Below, in pieces: positions 6,352 to 11,307 of a stretch of DNA of 11,307 bases. Each line of letters starts with the position of its first letter. Positions within the stretch are counted from its first letter, which is position 1. Both the position numbers and the translations under genes were made by a program. Below the pieces are notes generated by a model. The model made no database searches. It saw only the letters and a list, made by a program, of their open reading frames with translations, and was not told the origin of the DNA. The DNA is from Deltaproteobacteria bacterium CG_4_8_14_3_um_filter_43_13 (GTDB lineage: Bacteria > Desulfobacterota > UBA8473): NCBI GenBank assembly GCA_002782605.1, contig PFIF01000137.1:1-11307 (forward strand). Reading direction: 5' to 3'.

Positions 6352-7195
6352 GTCCCCAGAGTGGCGTCTATTGACCACCGGTTTTCTGAATGCCTTTGAA
6401 AACATGGCCATAGATGAGGCTATATTAAAGACCTGCAGTCAAGGTGAATCCCCGCCTACCATTAGATTCTATGGTTGGAAGCCCCATGCAGTATCCCTCG
6501 GATATTCTCAACAGGTTGAAGGCAACATTAACTTACAGGTATGTGAAAGATTAGGGACCGATATTGTTCGTCGTCTTACAGGCGGGAAAGCGGTTCTTCA
6601 CGATGAGGAGCTAACCTATTCTTTTGTCTGCTCGTTAGACAGTCCTCTTTTCCCACGAAACATTATGGGAACCTACAAGAAAATAAGTTCCTGTTTAATC
6701 GAGGGGTTTAAGAGGCTCGATATCGCCGCCCAATTGTTTGGGTCAAAAGGATCGGAAGTGAGTCTGTTTGAAAAGATATCCAATCCGAGTTGTTTTTCAT
6801 CCCCTTCACGACATGAGATATCCGTATGCGGAAGAAAGATTTGCGGGAGTTCCCAACGACGGGTTAACGGTGCTTTTCTACAGCATGGTTCTATTTTAAT
6901 TGGATTTGATGCCCAAAAACTCTCCGAGATCATGGTGTTTAAGGGATTAAAGAGAGAGGTAGTAGATTACCTGTCTAGGAATATAACTTCGGTGAATGAC
7001 CAGGCAGGTAAAGACACAGACTTCTTTGAACTCCAGGGGATATTCATTGAGGGTTTTCAAGATGTATTGGGAATAGAATTGAGAGAGGGGGATATTACCC
7101 AACAAGAACACCAATTGAAGGAACGGTATTTAAAAGAACGCTATCTGAACCCAGAGTGGAACTTTAAGATGTCAGGCGGCCGTAGAGATTGGTGA
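6338..7195 (+). CDS. lipM: Octanoyltransferase / lipoate-protein ligase A family (LipM-like)
   Basis: This 285-residue BPL/LplA/LipB-fold protein supplies octanoyl groups for LipA. Visible motifs are RRLTGGKAVLHDEELTYS (78-95), the NPSCF segment with Cys152, and GRKICGSSQRR (165-175) with Lys167, followed by GAFLQHGSI. A Cys in the xCF position before the GRK motif is the acyl-thioester nucleophile of Bacillus-type LipM octanoyltransferases and is absent from ATP-dependent LplA ligases. I therefore favour LipM over LplA. The start overlaps lipA by 14 bp with GGGAGAAGG upstream, so the two are translationally coupled. The C-terminal end is short and does not contain a clear LplA accessory domain. 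The symbol is by motif only. Confidence 0.82.
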   Translation: MEKDKSPEWRLLTTGFLNAFENMAIDEAILKTCSQGESPPTIRFYGWKPHAVSLGYSQQVEGNINLQVCERLGTDIVRRLTGGKAVLHDEELTYSFVCSLDSPLFPRNIMGTYKKISSCLIEGFKRLDIAAQLFGSKGSEVSLFEKISNPSCFSSPSRHEISVCGRKICGSSQRRVNGAFLQHGSILIGFDAQKLSEIMVFKGLKREVVDYLSRNITSVNDQAGKDTDFFELQGIFIEGFQDVLGIELREGDITQQEHQLKERYLKERYLNPEWNFKMSGGRRDW

Positions 7196-7224
7196 CAGAA
7201 AGGGTCTGACGAAAATTAAGGTTC

Positions 7225-7238
7225 TCCTCTAAAGAGGA
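7225..7238 (+). promoter_or_regulatory. Small hairpin next to a ribosome-binding site
   Basis: TCCTCT (7225-7230) and AGAGGA (7233-7238) form a short hairpin directly before the AAGGAGG ribosome-binding site (7238-7244). The same CTCCT (7224-7228) could instead pair with AGGAG (7239-7243) and cover that site. Mutually exclusive folding could tune translation of the next gene, but it may be chance. Confidence 0.2.
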
Positions 7239-7251
7239 AGGAGGTTGTACC

Positions 7252-7443
7252 ATGACAAAACAAAAGGCCGACCCCTGGGAGATGATGCAACATGCAAACG
7301 ACAGGTTCAGGAAGGCTTTTCAAGAAGGCGACTTAGAATGGGGGTCTACTGGTTGCAGGCAGGTTGCCGGTCTTATTAAAGATATTCCAACATGTAAGGA
7401 GTTGATTGAGAGAATCGTCAAAGAGACTGAAGAATTTGGTTGA
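7252..7443 (+). CDS. Small soluble protein of unknown function
   Basis: I do not recognise this 63-residue protein. It has no signal peptide or membrane segment, is mostly charged and probably helical (DPWEMMQHANDRFRKAFQEGD), and has two cysteines (in GCRQ and TCKE). The AAGGAGG at 7238-7244 is a near-perfect ribosome-binding site seven bases before ATG, which is the main reason to believe it is expressed. It follows the lipM-like gene by 57 bp on the same strand and may share its transcript. No function is inferred beyond this association. Confidence 0.6.
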   Translation: MTKQKADPWEMMQHANDRFRKAFQEGDLEWGSTGCRQVAGLIKDIPTCKELIERIVKETEEFG

Positions 7444-7474
7444 TGTGGTTAGGAATAAGGTTCTTGACTAATTC

Positions 7475-7510
7475 TGAAAAACTTACTTTACAGGCAGGTT
7501 TTCATTCCCC
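7475..7510 (+). repeat. 36-bp direct repeat, copy 2
   Basis: This sequence is identical to 2292-2327 and starts 32 bases after the stop of the small protein gene. The flanks do not match those of copy 1. The remaining bases up to 7605 show no gene; the 7444-7605 gap separates convergent transcription units. Confidence 0.9.
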
Positions 7511-7605
7511 CATAAATTAAATGGACTAAAGATTGAGACTACTGGAGACAGGCGAAGTGGAAAATAATCCCTTGTCATCTACACATTTATGGACTTAAAA
7601 AGGTC

Positions 7606-8070
7606 TTACTGGATCAGTTTTCGCAGAGATTCGATGAAGTGAAGAAAAAAAGGGGCTGTTTTTGCCCCTTTAACCCATTTGTCACAACCAAGGACAGGAT
7701 ATTTGGTTATAAGTACCAGTAATACACCTACAATAATGGAACTCCTTATAAAACCAAAGACTGCCCCACCCAGCCTGTCGATCCAGCCCAGTTGAACCAA
7801 CCTTATCAGCTTCTTGAGCAATATACCAACAAGGGTCAGAAAGATCGCTACCAGGAGAAATACTGCAACAAAGCTTACTATATTGGCGACGTTAGGATTG
7901 TGAATTATTTTTCCCAGTATCTTTGCCCCGACTATATATGACCTGCTGGCAATAACTATACCTAAGATCAAGGCAAAGAGAGTAAAACTCTCCTTGATCA
8001 GTCCCCTTTTTACCCCAAAGACAATACTGATACCTACTATGAAAATAATTACTATATCCAGCGAGTTCAT
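7606..8070 (-). CDS. cvpA: CvpA family inner-membrane protein
   Basis: This 154-residue protein has four hydrophobic segments (about 5-20, 28-48, 63-85 and 105-121). The family signature WIDRLGGAVFGFIRS (96-110) precedes the last segment. CvpA proteins are conserved inner-membrane proteins needed for colicin V export in Escherichia coli and linked to envelope stress tolerance; their biochemical role is unclear. Length matches the family. It lies 47 bp after the acyltransferase-hydrolase gene on the same strand, so the two probably form an operon concerned with the envelope. The start ATG at 8070 is preceded by a GGGGGG-type ribosome-binding site. A terminator-like hairpin sits inside its last 25 codons. 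Confidence 0.88.
   Translation of the reverse strand: MNSLDIVIIFIVGISIVFGVKRGLIKESFTLFALILGIVIASRSYIVGAKILGKIIHNPNVANIVSFVAVFLLVAIFLTLVGILLKKLIRLVQLGWIDRLGGAVFGFIRSSIIVGVLLVLITKYPVLGCDKWVKGAKTAPFFLHFIESLRKLIQ
7645..7671 (-). terminator. Terminator-like hairpin within the 3' coding end of cvpA
   Basis: On the minus strand AAAGGGGC (7671-7664) pairs with GCCCCTTT (7656-7649) across a seven-base loop, followed by a run of seven T (7651-7645). This has the form of a rho-independent terminator. It encodes residues 134-142 of CvpA and lies about 40 bases before the stop codon, so it would act only on transcripts not covered by ribosomes. Confidence 0.45.
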
Positions 8071-8090
8071 GATTTTACCCCCCAGGTTAA

Positions 8091-8115
8091 ACCCCTGATT
8101 GTACCTTTCAGGGGT
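8091..8115 (-). promoter_or_regulatory. Intercistronic hairpin between the acyltransferase-hydrolase gene and cvpA
   Basis: ACCCCTGA and TCAGGGGT form a perfect 8-bp stem with a nine-base loop, starting three bases after the acyltransferase-hydrolase stop codon. The following TTTAA is too short for a good terminator. A processing or partial-attenuation hairpin that sets the ratio of the two products is plausible. Confidence 0.4.
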
Positions 8116-8117
8116 AA

Positions 8118-10310
8118 CTAAATAACCCTATCAACAAATTCTCTTATTCTAACAAACACCTCTTCACATCCTTCTTTACGCAGGATTACGTGGCGGTTGA
8201 ACTCGAATGCATAGAACTCCTTCTCCTTTGAACTGATACCATCAAGAATAATGGAAGCGCTTCGCGGGTCTACAATCGGATCGTTTTTCTCCTGTATTAC
8301 AAGAGCAGGAGCGAAGACCTTGCCCAGAGAGTCTCTGGTTTTGTCCATGAGAAGGCTCAGTTCTCTCAGGCCTTTGATGCTGTTTTTAGAGTAGTTGATT
8401 TCAGGATTCTCAGCCTGGTTGTCCACATATTCCAGCCTGCCTTCTTCTATGTTGAACTTCTCCAGCACTTCATTCCAGAAGTGAATTGGGCCGATTAGCT
8501 TTGTCTTTATGTTTTTAAGCTGTAAGGGAGCATTAACGGTAAAAAGACCTGCAATCTTACCTTCTTTGTTCGCCGCAGCCAAAAGCGCCAGGGTACCTCC
8601 TGTAGAAAATCCACCGATGACTATACGTTCACAGGCATTTCTTAAAACCGTATACCCCCTGTTAAAAGAATCGTACCAATCCTTCCATGTAACATCCGCC
8701 AGGTTGTAAGGTGAGGTGCCATGCCCCCTCAAGCGTGGGCCATAGACAGAATATCCAGATTTGGCAAGAAAATCTCCCAGAAGTCTTACCTCTTCGGGCG
8801 CCGACATGTAACCGTGGCAGATGAGTACACCTATTTTTGATTTCGCTGGGTTCAAATAAAACGGCGCCCCCACTTCCTTAGGTTTTGACAGCTCCTCTTT
8901 ATAATACCTGTCATAATCCTCTTTAAACATCTCCTGATCCATTTTGGAAATAAGGTTTGCCATTTTGGACCTAACCTTCTTATGGGAACGGCTAAATTCC
9001 TTCTTGATGGCTCTACACAAATCCTTTACATTCTCTATCTCGTTAACTATAACCCTGATGGTGTTTTCTACACGTATCTTGTGGAATTCATGGGGCATTT
9101 CAAGTCTATGGGTATCAATGAAATAGGTGCCGTCGCTCTTTTTAATGATCCCTTCTCTTATAGCAAGATATTCAAAATTGTCATAGTCTTTTTCCCTTTC
9201 ATCCGCTACCAGCTCGATGGGCAGATTATCGAGAGAGGGGTGAAGATTGAACCTTTTCTCCTTCTTAATCTCCTCACAGGCTAAAAACAGTTTACATTTA
9301 AAGAGATAATCCGATGTTCTTTTCTTATTCAGGGATAGCAGGGCATATGAAAAGAGATGATCCATGTTGACTGTTACCATGGAATAGATTCTGTCCATAA
9401 AGTTATTGGTTAACCGACGAGAAATACGCGCCAGGTTAAAATCCGCTGGATCATCACCGTAAAGGAGTTTTCTTAGATATTCTGTTAAGGAAGAAAGAGG
9501 TTTATTCTTCCTGAAATAGTAACGATCCAAAAACCCCCTTACCCTTACCTGTGCCCCAAAAGTGACATGGATATCAGAATCGGAAAAGAGCAGATTCCCC
9601 TCTATCTCCAATTCCTCTTCCAGACGCTCCGGTATCCCTTTTACAAGCTTGGATGCAAGGGTTTGGATGATGTTCTTTCCTGCCCTTATGGGAAAGTAAG
9701 TCAGGTTGGTAGGGATGATAACGGTTTCTCTATCAGAGATTTCGTCCACTGTCTCAATGGAAAACCTCTTCAGGTAATCCGAGACCCTTTCCTTGTCCCC
9801 TTTTCTATGAGCAGATATAATCTCTCTTTTATAAAACTCCGAAAGGACTGCCAGGTAAGCAGACCCTGTATGTATCGGGCCTTCTCTCCCCGGGTAATTG
9901 ACCATGAAATTTCTGGAACGGATGACCTTTTTGGTCTTTATCATTGCCCCTTCAGGAAAGATAACCCAATTATTTCTGCCGGTGATAAGGTCACCTATTA
10001 TGATATTGTTTCTATTGGGGTCATCCAATGACAGGGCACCCAAAGCCGTTAAATAATCTCCAAACTTTCCTTTAAAAAAGGATGAATCTGCCAGAGAATG
10101 GGGCATGTTGTTTGTTGTCTTTTTAATTATGTAGGGGAGAAGAAAGGTTTCAGCCCTGGTAAAGTGGTTTACAACATAGAGGATGGGGTTATCAGGTATG
10201 TTTTTATCGCCGGCTATATGTATATCCGCTTTTATAAATCTTTCCAGAAGCTTGAGGGACAGAACCGTGCCGTACAGTATTGCGTTTGTAAAGGTATGTT
10301 TTGTCTTTAT
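8118..10310 (-). CDS. Glycerolipid acyltransferase fused to an alpha/beta hydrolase
   Basis: This two-domain protein has about 730 residues if translation starts at ATA 10310. The N-terminal PlsB/PlsC-type acyltransferase has motif I NHFTRAE (48-54, His49 and Glu54 as HX4E) and motif III VIFPEG (116-121), so it should transfer acyl groups to glycerol-3-phosphate, lysophosphatidate or a lysophospholipid. The C-terminal part is an alpha/beta hydrolase with LICHGYMS (oxyanion region), nucleophile GFSTGG (Ser569), END-type acid (Asp677) and NRHVI (His707), like monoacylglycerol lipases or carboxylesterases. The first ATG (10106) would give 662 residues but discard motif I, although homologous sequence clearly continues upstream. 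No ATG, GTG or TTG exists in that 68-codon extension. It lies 54 bp downstream of hicA and upstream of cvpA. Phospholipid remodelling is inferred. Confidence 0.8.
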   Translation of the reverse strand: MKTKHTFTNAILYGTVLSLKLLERFIKADIHIAGDKNIPDNPILYVVNHFTRAETFLLPYIIKKTTNNMPHSLADSSFFKGKFGDYLTALGALSLDDPNRNNIIIGDLITGRNNWVIFPEGAMIKTKKVIRSRNFMVNYPGREGPIHTGSAYLAVLSEFYKREIISAHRKGDKERVSDYLKRFSIETVDEISDRETVIIPTNLTYFPIRAGKNIIQTLASKLVKGIPERLEEELEIEGNLLFSDSDIHVTFGAQVRVRGFLDRYYFRKNKPLSSLTEYLRKLLYGDDPADFNLARISRRLTNNFMDRIYSMVTVNMDHLFSYALLSLNKKRTSDYLFKCKLFLACEEIKKEKRFNLHPSLDNLPIELVADEREKDYDNFEYLAIREGIIKKSDGTYFIDTHRLEMPHEFHKIRVENTIRVIVNEIENVKDLCRAIKKEFSRSHKKVRSKMANLISKMDQEMFKEDYDRYYKEELSKPKEVGAPFYLNPAKSKIGVLICHGYMSAPEEVRLLGDFLAKSGYSVYGPRLRGHGTSPYNLADVTWKDWYDSFNRGYTVLRNACERIVIGGFSTGGTLALLAAANKEGKIAGLFTVNAPLQLKNIKTKLIGPIHFWNEVLEKFNIEEGRLEYVDNQAENPEINYSKNSIKGLRELSLLMDKTRDSLGKVFAPALVIQEKNDPIVDPRSASIILDGISSKEKEFYAFEFNRHVILRKEGCEEVFVRIREFVDRVI

Positions 10311-10323
10311 TTATATCTCTCCC
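10308..10323 (-). promoter_or_regulatory. Ribosome-binding site paired with an ATA start codon
   Basis: On the minus strand GGGAGAG (10323-10317) is followed after six bases by ATA (10310-10308), directly preceded by an in-frame TAA (10313-10311). ATA is the only codon at the right distance, and the frame that follows carries the acyltransferase motif. It is either a rare non-canonical start, a mutated ATG that lowers expression, or a sequencing error. Confidence 0.5.
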
Positions 10324-10364
10324 TTCGGTTGTTCAGAATGACATAAATTTTAGAAAAAAATAGC

Positions 10365-10553
10365 TTAATATTTTGGCTTCAGTCCAGCTTGCTTGCATAA
10401 TTCGTTTGCTGTGATTCTATCGAGATTCCTATGCCTTTTGATAGGAACTGTCTTTGCTCCATTCGTAAATATTGAATGATTGCTACCTTCCCGCAGTAGA
10501 TAAAATCCGTTTTCTTCAAAATACCGAATTAGGTCACGCCGTTTGATGGACAC
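10365..10553 (-). CDS. hicA: HicA-family mRNA interferase toxin
   Basis: This is a 62-residue dsRBD-like RNase toxin. It reads SIKRRDLIRYFEENGFYLLR, then EGSNHSIF with the catalytic His26, and KTVPIKRHR with a C-terminal CKQAGL helix, all typical of HicA. The reading frame extends to ATG 10580, but GTG 10553 is chosen: it has GAGG at 10563-10560 six bases upstream and gives the usual family length and N-terminus. It overlaps the end of hicB by 20 bp, so toxin synthesis is coupled to the antitoxin. Here the antitoxin gene comes first, the reverse of the commoner hicA-hicB order. HicA cleaves mRNA when free of HicB. Confidence 0.9.
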   Translation of the reverse strand: MSIKRRDLIRYFEENGFYLLREGSNHSIFTNGAKTVPIKRHRNLDRITANELCKQAGLKPKY

Positions 10554-10773
10554 TATCAACCTCGACCGGAACTTGCTCAATTAAAGAGCTACCTATGGGA
10601 ATTTCTTTTCCTTGCTGATGGTATGCCAGGATCATTTCGTTAAGAGCGTCTCTTAACATATATCGGCATTCCTCAATATCTTTGCCTTCAGTAACTATCT
10701 CAGGCCATTCAACTAATTGTCCCATGTACCCGGAATCAATCTTTGTATATTTCGCTGTGTATGTTGTAAACAT
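10534..10773 (-). CDS. hicB: HicB-family antitoxin
   Basis: This 79-residue protein has the partial RNase H-like HicB fold: YTAKYTKIDSGYMGQLVEWPEIVTEGKDIEE followed by the long helix CRYMLRDALNEMILAY. It should bind and block HicA. No clear C-terminal helix-turn-helix or ribbon-helix-helix domain is visible, so autoregulatory DNA binding is uncertain. ATG 10773 is preceded by GGGAGG eight bases upstream. The gene starts 36 bp downstream, on its own strand, of the attC-like palindrome, consistent with an integron cassette carrying a toxin-antitoxin pair. Confidence 0.9.
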   Translation of the reverse strand: MFTTYTAKYTKIDSGYMGQLVEWPEIVTEGKDIEECRYMLRDALNEMILAYHQQGKEIPIGSSLIEQVPVEVDSVHQTA

Positions 10774-10808
10774 TGCTTAATCCTCCCTGATAGTAAAGAT
10801 TGGTTTTA

Positions 10809-10936
10809 GCCTAATGTAGAACTCACCTGCCGACAACACTTCGGAGCGCTAAACATTGAAAAATCACCTGCTTTGATGCGGGGCAGAGCCTTTCAAAAAT
10901 TGCCACGCTGTTGGCGGTCAGGTAGACTGGTTAGGC
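10809..10936 (-). repeat. 128-bp imperfect palindrome, candidate integron attC site
   Basis: Read on the minus strand it starts with GCCTAAC (10936-10930), which fits the attC R'' box RYYYAAC, and ends with ATTAGGC (10815-10809), one base off the R' box GTTRRRY. Inside, ACCTGACCGCCAACA (10923-10909) pairs with TGTTGTCGGCAGGT (10838-10825), with one unpaired base and one mismatch, as extrahelical bases do in attC. TTTCAA/TTGAAA (10891-10896, 10856-10861) and GCAG/CTGC (10883-10886, 10868-10871) continue the hairpin. The size is close to the long attC sites of Vibrio-type integrons. The G-to-A change in R' may make it inactive. It lies between the DUF2283 and hicBA genes, as an attC between two cassettes should. 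Confidence 0.6.
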
Positions 10937-11128
10937 TAACTTGCTAATATTATTAAACAGTTACAAATATGAGACCATAAACTATTTTGAAGAATTAAGT
11001 ATTGTGTCCTCCGAATTCTTATGGGAATGGCAATTAGGAGTATGGGAACAAAGGAAAAAAGTGATAATTTTGGACAACGTGCTTCTATCCTTACGCAGGT
11101 TTGTCTATAGGTCAGCTCAACGAGCAAA
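10937..11128. other. 192-bp spacer between the DUF2283 gene and the palindrome
   Basis: No gene is supported. Short open frames occur on both strands but match nothing I recognise and lack ribosome-binding sites. A gap this long between a cassette gene and its attC is unusual, so a degraded gene may be present. Confidence 0.4.
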
Positions 11129-11307
11129 TTATACGGCTTTTCTTAATTTAAGTATTTTGGCTTGTGATGATTCTAATATTGAATCGCGAAGAAATAAACT
11201 TGCCTCTAATATTTCTATGCCGATTAACTCACCGTTTTTATTTAACTCGGCTGTAATATTTGGGCTTATCTCAACGCTATCTGCTTCTTTTTCCTCGGAG
11301 ATAACTA
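11129..11307 (-). CDS. DUF2283 family protein, 3' end only
   Basis: The minus-strand frame ends at TAA 11131-11129 and runs off the right edge of the window, leaving 58 codons. It reads SEEKEADSVEIS, then NKNGELIGIEILEAS and a longer tail ending KLRKAV. The D/N-x-x-G-x-L-[VI]-G-[IL]-E-[IL]-L-x-A-S core is typical of DUF2283, a small family often paired with DUF4258 proteins as putative antitoxin. The N-terminus, usually an MxxxYDxEADxLYI strand, lies outside or at the edge. Together with hicBA it makes two toxin-antitoxin-like genes in tandem on the minus strand. Confidence 0.7.
   Translation of the reverse strand, partial: VISEEKEADSVEISPNITAELNKNGELIGIEILEASLFLRDSILESSQAKILKLRKAV

Noticed and set aside
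8509..10031. Several plus-strand frames opposite the acyltransferase-hydrolase gene
   Set aside because: They are antisense shadows of a gene with clear catalytic motifs on the minus strand.
10936..11127. 63-codon minus-strand frame between the DUF2283 gene and the palindrome
   Set aside because: TTG start just after the DUF2283 stop, no ribosome-binding site, Cys/Ile-rich sequence without family resemblance, and it ends inside the palindrome arm.
10941..11307. Plus-strand frame open to the right edge of the window (over 120 codons)
   Set aside because: It is the complement of the DUF2283 gene over half its length. The minus strand shows clear family sequence; the plus frame does not and has no ATG start.

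Overview
The window reads as an accessory-rich stretch of a bacterial chromosome of moderate-to-low GC. Gram-negative features (CvpA, a membrane-type glycerolipid acyltransferase) and an acyl-CoA dehydratase/dehydrogenase cluster suggest an uncultured, possibly Desulfobacterota-like bacterium. That placement is an inference from gene content only.

Layout, left to right. (1) 1-73 is one end of an IS21-like insertion sequence. Beside it lies a 5'-truncated NAD-dependent epimerase/dehydratase gene (132-1112). (2) 1299-2365 is a HadA/HadB-like pair of MaoC-fold dehydratase subunits, followed by the first 18 codons of an acyl-CoA dehydrogenase whose remainder is gone. (3) A 36-bp sequence at 2292-2327 recurs exactly and in the same orientation at 7475-7510. 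The pair brackets about 5.1 kb: a universal stress protein, a SAM methyltransferase, a decayed defence/toxin segment, lipA, a lipM-like octanoyltransferase and a small unknown protein. (4) On the minus strand, 10310-7606 carries a glycerolipid acyltransferase fused to an alpha/beta hydrolase, then cvpA. (5) The right end holds a hicBA toxin-antitoxin pair, a 128-bp imperfect palindrome resembling a VCR-sized integron attC site, and the 3' end of a DUF2283 gene, all on the minus strand. This looks like the edge of an integron cassette array.

The most interesting region is 3959-5495. A coupled operon encodes a DUF6922-like small protein, an AbiEii-type nucleotidyltransferase and a DUF499-family ATPase. 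The ATPase gene has collapsed: about 72 N-terminal codons are joined out of frame to about 33 C-terminal codons, and the tail is now open in frame with lipA. The start of lipA, including its ribosome-binding region, is duplicated at about 80% identity immediately after the methyltransferase gene. All nine differences in that 45-bp alignment are transitions. The simplest reading is that a methyltransferase-lipA-lipM operon was split by a defence element inserted at the lipA start, and that the element then decayed by deletion.

The two lipoate genes work together: LipM transfers octanoate to a carrier protein and LipA inserts two sulfurs. The dehydratase pair and the lost acyl-CoA dehydrogenase point to fatty acyl metabolism. 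The acyltransferase-hydrolase is probably a phospholipid-remodelling enzyme. Its reading frame extends 68 codons upstream of the first ATG through the essential HX4E motif, and it has only an ATA codon where the ribosome-binding site predicts the start.
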